A stretch of DNA of 64,000 bases from Trichormus sp. NMC-1 (lineage in GTDB: Bacteria; Cyanobacteriota; Cyanobacteriia; Cyanobacteriales; Nostocaceae). Shown here piece by piece: positions 19,466 through 26,664 of this stretch (position 1 is the first letter of the stretch; the number at the start of each line of letters is the position of its first letter). A program made the position numbers and the translations under genes. The notes below the pieces were generated by a model. That model was not told the origin of the DNA. It did not search any database and was given only the letters and a program-made list of their open reading frames with translations. The stretch spans positions 257,790-321,789 of the forward strand of contig NZ_LZQD01000005.1 of assembly GCF_001858025.1 (NCBI RefSeq), given 5' to 3'.

Positions 19466-20170
19466 CTAAATGTGAATTCCACATTCAGTTTTTTCACTTC
19501 CTCTCCAACGTCCAGCGCGTTCGTCTTCACCGTCAGCTACTTTGGTGGTAATAGGTTCGTCACCAATGCTGGGATAACCTTCGTCATGAAGAGGATTGTA
19601 TATTACCTTATGTTCAGCTACATAAACCCAACTATCTTGGCGTGTCCAAGCTGCTATAGGATTTACTTTCAGTCTTCCCAGATTATCTAATTCAAATATA
19701 GGCATATTTGCACGGGTGACAGCTTGGTCACGTCTACGACCTGTAATCCAAGCTGAAGTCTTGAGTTCGTCTAAGCCCCGTAACAGTGGTTCAATTTTTG
19801 TAATGTTGTGGAATTGAGCAATATCTTTTTCCCAAAGCGCTTCACCAAACTTAGCAGCAAAGGCTTCACGGGTTTCTACATCTGGAGTTTTATAAGTTTG
19901 TAAATCTAGGTTATAGATTTCTTTAGCTTTCGCAACCAGTTCTAGGGTTTGGGGGAAGTGGTACAGAGTATCGAGAAAAATTACAGGAACTGGATGATTG
20001 AGTTCAGTATAAAGAATGTGAGTAATTACCAAGTCATCCACGTTAAAGGCGCTTGTTTGTACAAGTCCTGTGGGGATATTCTCTATAGACCACGCCAGTA
20101 TTTCTTTGGGAGTGGCTGTTTCAAATTGCTGATTTAATTGCTGTAAGTCAAATGTTGTGGAAACTGTCAT
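19466..20170 (-). CDS. cysH: phosphoadenosine phosphosulfate (PAPS) reductase
   Basis: A 234-residue enzyme that reduces PAPS to sulfite with thioredoxin in assimilatory sulfate reduction. Visible are the N-terminal AWSIENIPTGLVQTSAFN loop, the nucleotide-binding VIFLDTLYHFPQT, GRRRDQ and the C-terminal catalytic ECGIHI. The paired Cys (CC...CxxC) that bind a 4Fe-4S cluster in APS reductases are absent, so PAPS is the expected substrate. Length and start match the family. It is a single gene with repeats on the 3' side. Confidence 0.93.
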   Translation of the reverse strand: MTVSTTFDLQQLNQQFETATPKEILAWSIENIPTGLVQTSAFNVDDLVITHILYTELNHPVPVIFLDTLYHFPQTLELVAKAKEIYNLDLQTYKTPDVETREAFAAKFGEALWEKDIAQFHNITKIEPLLRGLDELKTSAWITGRRRDQAVTRANMPIFELDNLGRLKVNPIAAWTRQDSWVYVAEHKVIYNPLHDEGYPSIGDEPITTKVADGEDERAGRWRGSEKTECGIHI

Positions 20171-20458
20171 GATTATTTCTTAGACAAATTTTTGTTACCT
20201 TTATAAAAATTTATTTTATCCTATCAAGGCACATATTCTGACCGGAAACTGGGTAATGATTATGTACGGGTATTACTACAACCTCAACTAAGGTCTGTTA
20301 CTGAATACAAGTATAAATTATCTGTGAGCAAAAATGAACGAAAAATTAATCATATACTAAGAAAGTTTAAGCGATTTTAAGTTTTACCTGGATTTGCAAA
20401 GCTATTTATATTGTTAATGCTATTCTTAACCTAAGAAAATACAAGGATTTTACTAGAA

Positions 20459-20563
20459 ATGAATAATACAAAACTACCAAATAGCTTCGGTCAATCTATA
20501 GTTATGGGTGTTTTAATCGTGTTGACTAGTGCTGGGATAATCACGATTATGAACGTTTTTTAA
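20459..20563 (+). CDS. putative single-span membrane peptide (34 aa)
   Basis: A 34-codon ORF from the ATG at 20459 with AAGGA 10-15 bases upstream. The product MNNTKLPNSFGQSIVMGVLI then VLTSAGIITIMNVF is polar then hydrophobic, as in small single-pass membrane proteins. It lies between two minus-strand genes, so its strand is opposite to both neighbours. I see no known family; conservation in related genomes would decide whether it is real. Confidence 0.4.
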   Translation: MNNTKLPNSFGQSIVMGVLIVLTSAGIITIMNVF

Positions 20564-20626
20564 TAACGGAAATTACCACCACAAAATGTCGGAGTTTTAG
20601 ATGCTGAACTCTTTATTTATATATAT

Positions 20627-20908
20627 TTAAATATTCTGCAAAAACTCCACATTGGGTAATAAAGGATCTGTCACAATTCCCACACCAACAAAACCCCAAC
20701 GTTTGAGCAAGTTTCCTATCTGTGTTCCCGGTAGAGGTTCTACAGCAAAGCGGTTTGCTACTTCTCCAGCATGGGTATTGAGATAGCTTAGAGCATCAAA
20801 GTTTTCTCGAAATAGCAACAGATAAACTGAATCATCAGATTTGGGACGTGCTGTGAGATAACGTCCAGTGCTTTGAGATCGGACAATATAATAATTTTCA
20901 GAAAGCAT
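20627..20908 (-). CDS. conserved hypothetical protein (93 aa)
   Basis: A 93-residue soluble protein. The pattern YYIVRSQSTGRYLTARPKS...SVYLLLFRENFDALSYLNTHA followed by RFAVEPLPGTQIGNLLKRWGF suggests a compact alpha/beta fold. I do not recall the family name. It lies 38 bp upstream of the permease gene on the same strand but in the downstream position, so the order of transcription is Apt, permease, this protein, and they may share a message. Confidence 0.65.
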   Translation of the reverse strand: MLSENYYIVRSQSTGRYLTARPKSDDSVYLLLFRENFDALSYLNTHAGEVANRFAVEPLPGTQIGNLLKRWGFVGVGIVTDPLLPNVEFLQNI

Positions 20909-20946
20909 TGATATTCGGTAATGGGTGAGTTTCCTATTCCTAAAGA

Positions 20947-21993
20947 TTAATTCAAGTCTTCTAATTTAATTCGCGGATCTGCTGCTTTTAACATTAAATC
21001 AGCAATTAAATTGCCAATAATTAACAACACCGCACTCATGACCAAGCTGGCCATGACTAAATATTGGTCTTTAGCTAAAACGGCTTGTAAAGTCAATTTT
21101 CCTAAACCTGGCCAATTAAAGAAATTTTCGGTAATAAATGCACCGCTTAATAAACTTGCTAATTCAAAACCCAATAAAGTAATTAAAGGGTTGATAGCAT
21201 TACGCAAAGCATGAACATATATGACACGATTTTCAGGAAGTCCCTTAGCACGGGCTGTTTGGATATAATCTTGACGCAATACATCCAGTAATTGACCACG
21301 CATAATACGTTGCAACCCGGCAAAACTGGTAATACTCAAGGCAATTAACGGTAAAATCATGTGCCATAGGATATCTAATATCTTACCCAGCCATGTCAGT
21401 TCAGCGTGATCGATACTAGTCATGTTACCCACCGGAAATAATGGGGTAGTGATTTGAGCTAAGAATAATAGAAATAAGGCAGTAATAAAACTGGGAAACC
21501 CTTGTCCAGCATAGCTAATTACCTGCAAAACCTTATCAGTGCCGCGATTTTGCTTGACAGCAGCGAGAATACCCAGAGGAATAGCGATCGCCCATGTTGT
21601 AATTAAAGAAGCGATCGCTAACAACAACGTCGCTGGTACTCTTTCCAACAACAGCGATCCTACAGAGCGTTGATAAACAAAACTTGTGCCAAAATCACCC
21701 TTAGTCACAATTCGAGTTAACCACAGCCAAAACTGCTCAGGCCAAGACTTATCTAACCCAAATTGTCGGCGTATTTCCTCAATCCGTTCCGGGGAAATTT
21801 TCGGATTTTGCCGCAGGGTATCTACGTAATCCCCTGGAGACAACTTCATAATAAAAAACGACAAAGCCGACGCTAAAAAAATCGTCAACAGCGCCTGTAG
21901 CAACCGTTTGCTCACATAAATGAAAGTTTCATTTGTGATTAGCTTAATGAGCCAATCTCGACTCGTCTCCAAGGAAATTTTTGTAGAAGTCAT
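20947..21993 (-). CDS. ABC transporter permease, DppB/OppB family
   Basis: A 348-residue inner-membrane permease with six predicted spans. The first TM (LLQALLTIFLASALSFFIMKL) is followed by the characteristic periplasmic segment PGDYVDTLRQNPKISPERIEEIRRQFGLD and the GDFGTSFVYQRSV motif; the EAA loop that contacts the ATPase reads IQTARAKGLPENRVIYVHALRNAINP. This is the peptide/nickel (DppB) type. No DppC, ATPase or binding protein is nearby, which is common in cyanobacteria where these genes are scattered. It lies 44 bp downstream of apt, separated by heptamer repeats. Confidence 0.9.
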   Translation of the reverse strand: MTSTKISLETSRDWLIKLITNETFIYVSKRLLQALLTIFLASALSFFIMKLSPGDYVDTLRQNPKISPERIEEIRRQFGLDKSWPEQFWLWLTRIVTKGDFGTSFVYQRSVGSLLLERVPATLLLAIASLITTWAIAIPLGILAAVKQNRGTDKVLQVISYAGQGFPSFITALFLLFLAQITTPLFPVGNMTSIDHAELTWLGKILDILWHMILPLIALSITSFAGLQRIMRGQLLDVLRQDYIQTARAKGLPENRVIYVHALRNAINPLITLLGFELASLLSGAFITENFFNWPGLGKLTLQAVLAKDQYLVMASLVMSAVLLIIGNLIADLMLKAADPRIKLEDLN

Positions 21994-22037
21994 AAATTGC
22001 CAATTGTCGTCATTTCTGGAAAACCAATGACCAATGA

Positions 22038-22556
22038 CTAATATTCAACCACAGATATTATTGGCACATCCGGCAGATGTTTTCGCCCTTGTAAATCCCG
22101 TAGCTCGATGATAAACCCAAACCCTACAAGTTCGCAGCCAAACTTTTGTAGCAGCTTTGCTGTCGCGCTTGCAGTTCCACCCGTAGCAATCAAATCATCG
22201 ACAATCAAAACCCTACTACCTGGATGCAAAGCGTCCTGATGCACTTCCAAGCTATCTGTACCATACTCTAGTTCATAATCAATGCGGTGAACAGCTGCTG
22301 GTAACTTGCCTTTTTTCCGCACGGGAATAAAACCAGCACCTAATTGATAAGCTAGAGGCGCACCAAAAATGAACCCACGAGATTCCATCCCCACGACGCA
22401 ATCTGCCTTGAGTTCAGATTCAACGCATTTTTGTGTTAAAAAGTCAATTGTGTAGCGCAAACCATCTGGATCACGCAGTAAGGTGGTAATATCCCGAAAT
22501 AATATTCCCGGCTTCGGAAAATCTGGTATGTCACGAATCAGAGACTTTAAATCCAT
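22038..22556 (-). CDS. apt: adenine phosphoribosyltransferase
   Basis: A 172-residue enzyme that converts adenine and PRPP to AMP in purine salvage. The start at 22556 gives the usual [19 protein letters not shown]-terminus; an upstream ATG at 22574 adds six residues. Visible are the flexible loop region, [15 protein letters not shown], and the PRPP-binding motif [14 protein letters not shown] near residues 118-131. Length matches the family. The TAG stop merges with a heptamer (ATTAGTC) array. Confidence 0.95.
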   Translation of the reverse strand: MDLKSLIRDIPDFPKPGILFRDITTLLRDPDGLRYTIDFLTQKCVESELKADCVVGMESRGFIFGAPLAYQLGAGFIPVRKKGKLPAAVHRIDYELEYGTDSLEVHQDALHPGSRVLIVDDLIATGGTASATAKLLQKFGCELVGFGFIIELRDLQGRKHLPDVPIISVVEY

Positions 22557-22574
22557 AGTTTGTGCAGTTGTCAA

Positions 22575-22972
22575 GGTTGATTTGTAGGGCGCAACAAATA
22601 ATCGTGAGGTAAATAGGGCTGATCAGTTTTTTTGCCTCTATGTACTAGCCTCTATTTCTCAATTTCAGATACCTGAGAAATCGTACACTATAATGTCATA
22701 CGCTGGAGATGAGGAATTTTGTTTCATGAGCCATTGACGATAACTGAGAACTTAACCCAAGCTAGAGATATATCTCTACTACCAACAAAAGGCAGGTGAA
22801 CAAATGCTTTAAAACTTTCATTACAGTATACGGAAACCTGTGAGTAACAAGAGTAAGTATTGTATATATTGGGCTGCTCATGCCATCACCACAAGCCTAA
22901 GTTATGGTTTGGCTATATATCTTAAATTTTGTTTGACTCACTTTATTGGAATAGCACAAGGTATTTTAAAGA
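22575..22972. promoter_or_regulatory. divergent intergenic region apt / DUF3038
   Basis: About 400 bp between divergent genes, so both promoters should be here. I see no recognisable operator, riboswitch or ORF. Confidence 0.4.
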
Positions 22973-23599
22973 ATGAATGTCTCCGCAAGTTTAACGCCGT
23001 TCAACAGTCCAACTCCTGAGGCCATGCCGATGATTCTGGACACTTTACCAGATCCGGCGATCGCTCCCAAGGGTTGTCCTCGCAGAACGACGTTGCAAAT
23101 AGACCTCATGTTACTGGCAATAGAAGCTTTAGAGCTTGGCGGTTCTGAAGCCATTCTGTCTTTTGCCCAAGAGTTAGACCTAAAAGGAATTATTAAAGAT
23201 CGGGTAAATTTATGGCGGATGCGTAGCTCTAACCCGCTGCGACGAGCGCATATCCGCAGACCATTAGGCATCCTGGAAGCAAAAGCACTAGTAGTCATTA
23301 CTTGCTACATAGCGCGGCGGTTAACAGTTGTCATTCGTCAGCTACTAATGATATATCAGCAATTGTCCGAAAAGCAGATTCCACTGGAACAAAATTTGCG
23401 TTTAGCTAATTACCTAGAGCGATTTAGAGCGCACTTTAAGAGCCGGATGAATGCCAGACGTTCTGTGGCACTGACATTCAACTCTGATGAAAAATTAGAT
23501 GAATTGGCTATGGATTTATTAGGAAAATTACTATTCTGCACCGGTACAGCTGGAATGCAGCGTTTCTGGATTTCTCTTTTTGACGGTGAAGTAGAGTAA
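22973..23599 (+). CDS. DUF3038 domain protein
   Basis: A 208-residue cyanobacterial protein of unknown function. The DUF3038 region starts about residue 38 (TTLQIDLMLLAIEALELGGSEAI) and runs to the end (TAGMQRFWISLFDGEVE); it is predominantly helical with many basic residues (RMRSSNPLRRAHIRRPLG). In other Nostocales a DUF3038 gene is typically followed directly by a DUF4335 gene; here the partner starts at 25183 after an insertion. The two probably form one functional unit, interrupted by the IS. Confidence 0.85.
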   Translation: MNVSASLTPFNSPTPEAMPMILDTLPDPAIAPKGCPRRTTLQIDLMLLAIEALELGGSEAILSFAQELDLKGIIKDRVNLWRMRSSNPLRRAHIRRPLGILEAKALVVITCYIARRLTVVIRQLLMIYQQLSEKQIPLEQNLRLANYLERFRAHFKSRMNARRSVALTFNSDEKLDELAMDLLGKLLFCTGTAGMQRFWISLFDGEVE

Positions 23600-23626
23600 G
23601 CAACTCAGGTCTAAAGACACTAAGCT

Positions 23627-24149
23627 TTAGCCCAGAGCGAGCATACCAAACAAAGACATTTGTCCTTGTAATTGGCACGTCATCCCCGGACTTTCGGGCT
23701 GGATTACAGACAACCCCAAAGCAGCAATATTCTTAGCCGCGTTGATATCAGCATCATGTTCAAGTCCACAATGCCCACACTTAAAAACTTTTCCGTTACG
23801 GTAAGATTTGCCCTTGACAGGGTGAATATGTCCGCATCGAGAACAAGTTTGACTAGTGTAAGCAGGTGGGACAAATATTACTCCCACCCCAGCAATATTT
23901 GCCTTGTAGCCAACAAACAAACGCAGCTGATAGAACGCCCAATGATTAGTTCTGCGACGTTCTATTTTACTTCTAGGCTTGGTATTGAGAGATTGTCTAA
24001 TATTAGTCAAGTCTTCAAAAGCCAAACTCGCATTCAGTTGCTGAGATTTTTGAACAAGCTGCTTAGAAATATTGTGATTCAACCATTCTTGAAACCTCCG
24101 TTCTCTCCCAGAAAGCCTTCTCAAAAGTCGCCTAGACGACCGAGTGAAG
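23627..24149 (-). pseudogene. tnpB: TnpB (OrfB) C-terminal fragment
   Basis: Encodes TRSSRRLLRRLSGRERRFQEW onward, including the RuvC-II Glu in LAFEDLTNIR, the zinc finger CSRCGH...CGHCGL, and the RuvC-III Asp in HDADINAAKNIA. The reading frame is open beyond 24149 for a few codons, but that part is from the insertion. TnpB is the RNA-guided nuclease of IS200/IS605 and IS607 elements; its omega RNA normally overlaps this 3' end. The N-terminal portion continues at 24818. Confidence 0.85.
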
Positions 24150-24190
24150 CCGTTGTTCAATGCTACAGTAGTAGAACTGAACAACGGCTT
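24147..24190. repeat. 13-bp perfect hairpin at the HEG insertion edge
   Basis: AAGCCGTTGTTCA at 24147-24159 pairs perfectly with TGAACAACGGCTT at 24178-24190 around an 18-nt loop. It sits exactly where tnpB homology ends and 7 bp before the endonuclease ATG. It may be the end of the inserted unit, or a structure limiting read-through. Confidence 0.7.
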
Positions 24191-24196
24191 ACAGGA

Positions 24197-24817
24197 ATGG
24201 CGACACCAAACAAGCTTTATCCTAACAAAGATGAGATTCTTACAAGGTTTGATGCTGGCAGTTCAGTAAAAGAACTATGTCAAGAATATGATGTGACAGA
24301 GGCTTCCATGCGATCGTTCTTGAAAAAGAACGAGAGAGAACTAAGGGGAAGAACTGACTTAAAGCAGTGCAATGAGTTGAGTATTGCTGAAGCTGCATAT
24401 ATTGCTGGATTGATTGATGGAGATGGTTGTCTGACAGCAACAGTTGGAAAGTCGCGTAATTCAGTCGTCGTTAATTACAAGTTGATCGTCTCCATGTGTG
24501 ATCAGCCACTAATTGAGTGGTTAAGGGAAATTACAAATGTTGGAACGATAACAGGACAAAACAGGATTAACCAACCAAATTGGAGGCATCTGCATCGATA
24601 CGAGTGTAGTGGTCAGCAGCTTAATTCTATGTTGGAAAAAGTTCTTCCCTATTTGAAGCTAAAAAGACCTCAAGCTTTGTTGTTGCAAGAAATAGGAAGC
24701 TTAAAGAAAAACAAACTCGGTTGGGGAGTCGATAGGAATATTGAGCGGCAAATAGAAATTTCTCAGCTAATTCAAAAAATGAACTTTAGAGGAGTTAGAC
24801 AAGATGAGGCTCTTTAA
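24197..24817 (+). CDS. LAGLIDADG homing endonuclease, free-standing
   Basis: A 206-residue protein from the ATG at 24197. An N-terminal helix-turn-helix (SSVKELCQEYDVTEASMRSFLKKN, about residues 16-39) is followed by the motif AAYIAGLIDGDGCLTA (about residues 66-81). One LAGLIDADG copy implies it acts as a homodimer. A second beta-rich part (SVVVNYKLIVSMCDQPLIEWLREI) and RPQALLLQEI helix complete the fold. Such enzymes cut long asymmetric sites and spread their own gene. Here the gene is antisense within tnpB with no room for a group I intron core, and it is not in frame, so it is neither intein nor intron-borne. The frame is intact, suggesting recent arrival or selection. Confidence 0.82.
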   Translation: MATPNKLYPNKDEILTRFDAGSSVKELCQEYDVTEASMRSFLKKNERELRGRTDLKQCNELSIAEAAYIAGLIDGDGCLTATVGKSRNSVVVNYKLIVSMCDQPLIEWLREITNVGTITGQNRINQPNWRHLHRYECSGQQLNSMLEKVLPYLKLKRPQALLLQEIGSLKKNKLGWGVDRNIERQIEISQLIQKMNFRGVRQDEAL

Positions 24818-25097
24818 CAAGTTTGGATTGAACGTTAGCTCTAACCTTGCTATAACAGTCACGAACGTTTTGAATCTGTTTACCATTCCACGATTTACCC
24901 GTGGAAGTGGTGGCAATGTCGCGTCGTCCCAAGTCAACCCCAATTACTTTCGGAGTCTTGCCAGTGGGTTGAGTTGGGATATCAACAACGAAGTTGATAA
25001 AGTAGTCACCGCTCTTGGTTTTATTCAGTGTGGCGCTGGTTGGTTTTTGTCCCCTCAGCAATGCAATCTGATAACCATTATGACTCATCCAGTGCAA
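24818..25097 (-). pseudogene. tnpB: TnpB middle fragment (RuvC-I), N-terminus deleted
   Basis: Reads ...SGDYFINFVVDIPTQPTGKTPKVIGVDLGRRDIATTSTG, with the RuvC-I Asp in GVDLG, and continues to NVQSK, after which insertion sequence runs to a stop. The frame begins at a TTG (25097) right after the end hairpins, preceded by TAA, so the roughly 150 N-terminal residues of a normal TnpB are missing. Together with the fragment ending at 24149 the RuvC core would be complete, but the gene is broken twice. Confidence 0.82.
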
Positions 25098-25182
25098 TTA
25101 ATATTGACTGCGGTTAAAACCGCCCGTGCCGCTTCCCTCTCAGCCCTTAAGGGACTGAGTTTCCCGCATTCCGCGAGGTTCT

Positions 25183-26601
25183 ATGAATATTCAACGTAAG
25201 TACAGTTTACCTAATTGCACACTGCTCTTAGAGGGATTAAGTGATGTCACCATATCTGCCCAGTTTCAAGACCTGCGCCCAGAACTATCTATATTGGTAA
25301 ATGCTGAATGCTATTTATCTAGTTATACTCAGCCCATAGCCGGAGGGCGAGAATTTTTTGAAAGCTTGGTCAGGGCTGTAAGTGCTTATGCTCAAGAAGT
25401 TTTAAGTAATGTCCCCAACCCCCAAGCACACAATCATGAGTCGGAACTAGTGGAGTTGCAAAAAATTGACACCAACCGACACCGATTGATTCTACATTCA
25501 GAGATTGGTGCAGAGGGTTTTGAGTCTAACACCAACGATGGTAAACAACCATCCATTCAAATAGAGTTGAATACGGTGCAGTTGTTTGATTTAGTGGAAG
25601 CAGTAGATCAGTTTTTTGCTGATACTCAAACATTACCAGAGTTATCACTAGAACTACAACCAGTCACTAGACGCTATGGTGGCGCAAGTCAAGTATTGCT
25701 CAAGCAAGCAGTACCAGCATCTGTAGGCGTATCGAGTTTGGCAGTTGCAGCGATCGCTTTTACCTTAATTCCTCCTCCCCAAGTACGTCCACCAGAACCG
25801 AAGCCAGAGGAACAGTCCAGCACCACAACATCCACAGCCTCACCCACAATTGAAGCTTCACCCACAATTGAAGCTTCACCTACAGTTGAAGCCTCACCCA
25901 CACCGATTATTAGAGATTTAGAAGCACTTCTGAGTTCAGTTCCAGAAATTACTGATCCCTCCCAACTACGTGCATTAAATCGCCAAGTTTATAACCAAAT
26001 TCATCCAGTTTGGAATAATCGTGCTGAATTCACCGAAGATTTGATCTATCGTTTAGGTGTGGCTGCCGATGGTAGTATCGTTGGTTATAAAGCTGTTAAC
26101 AAAGCTTCCAATAATGCAGTAGACAAAACACCACTGCCGAATCTACTATACAATCCTGCTAACCGCCGCATTGCCAACGAACCCATCGCTCAATTCCGAG
26201 TAGTCTTTAATAAAAAAGGTGTTTTAGAAGTCAGTCCTTGGCTGGGATACACTAAAAAACCAGAAGTAATCGGCGAAAAAATCACTGACTCCAAAAAAGT
26301 CAAAGATTTAAACCAAAAGCTCTATGGTATGATTCGCCAAAATTGGAGTGTAACACCCACATTTACCACAGATTTGAAATATCGGGTGGCGGTAAATAAG
26401 GATGGTGTGATTGCTGACTATGAACCACTCAACCAAGTAGCCTTTGACTATTTTCGGGAAACACCTCTACCGCAGATGTTCCAATCTGTTTATGGCTCAA
26501 ACTTAGCTGCTCCCAACAACAAAGAAGCTCTCGGTCACTTCCAAGTGGTATTTAAGCCTAACGGCACATTAGAAGTTACCTCTTGGGAAGGATACAGGTA
26601 A
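25183..26601 (+). CDS. DUF4335 domain protein
   Basis: A 472-residue protein. The DUF4335 N-terminus (residues 1-175: IQRKYSLPNCTLLLEGLSD...PIAGGREFFESLVRAVSAYAQEVL) is followed by a single TM (VGVSSLAVAAIAFTLIP, about 180-200), a low-complexity linker with three SPTIEA-type repeats, and two homologous C-terminal modules (about 240-350 and 360-472) that share WNNRAEFTEDLIYRLGVAADG / WSVTPTFTTDLKYRVAVNKDG. The function is unknown. The ATG lies only about 8 bp from the IS end, and the GAGG preceding it (GCGAGGTTCTATG) is in or at the IS boundary, so the element may supply its ribosome binding site. Confidence 0.85.
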   Translation: MNIQRKYSLPNCTLLLEGLSDVTISAQFQDLRPELSILVNAECYLSSYTQPIAGGREFFESLVRAVSAYAQEVLSNVPNPQAHNHESELVELQKIDTNRHRLILHSEIGAEGFESNTNDGKQPSIQIELNTVQLFDLVEAVDQFFADTQTLPELSLELQPVTRRYGGASQVLLKQAVPASVGVSSLAVAAIAFTLIPPPQVRPPEPKPEEQSSTTTSTASPTIEASPTIEASPTVEASPTPIIRDLEALLSSVPEITDPSQLRALNRQVYNQIHPVWNNRAEFTEDLIYRLGVAADGSIVGYKAVNKASNNAVDKTPLPNLLYNPANRRIANEPIAQFRVVFNKKGVLEVSPWLGYTKKPEVIGEKITDSKKVKDLNQKLYGMIRQNWSVTPTFTTDLKYRVAVNKDGVIADYEPLNQVAFDYFRETPLPQMFQSVYGSNLAAPNNKEALGHFQVVFKPNGTLEVTSWEGYR

Positions 26602-26645
26602 TAATTCGTAATTCGTAATTCGTAATAGTGCCTACGGCAGGCTAC
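26602..26645. repeat. AATTCGT heptamer array
   Basis: Three AATTCGT units follow the DUF4335 stop, then GCCTACGGCAGGCTACCGCC, which can fold into a short hairpin. It lies between convergent genes. Confidence 0.6.
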
Positions 26646-26664
26646 CGCCAACGTAATTCTGAAT

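Larger units (their letters stand above)
23604..25175 (-). mobile_element. decayed IS200/IS605-type element with a nested homing endonuclease insertion
   Basis: The stretch lies exactly between the DUF3038 stop and the DUF4335 start. It contains two tnpB fragments on the minus strand and an antisense LAGLIDADG gene between them. Candidate ends have hairpins: CTAAAG/CTTTAG near 23611-23631 on one side, and CTCAGTCCCTTAAGGGCTGAG near 25138-25158 plus the palindrome GCGGTTAAAACCGC near 25110-25123 on the other. Exact ends cannot be fixed without an empty-site comparison. No tnpA is present. Confidence 0.75.

Noticed and set aside
23672-24196. Upstream extension of the LAGLIDADG frame
   Set aside because: This part is antisense to the tnpB C-terminal fragment; the sequence is arginine- and serine-rich noise, and the ATG at 24197 gives a compact family-like protein.
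24197-24817. LAGLIDADG gene as part of an intein or group I intron
   Set aside because: It is antisense to tnpB, and the insertion of about 670 bp is almost all ORF, leaving no space for an intron core or intein splicing domains.
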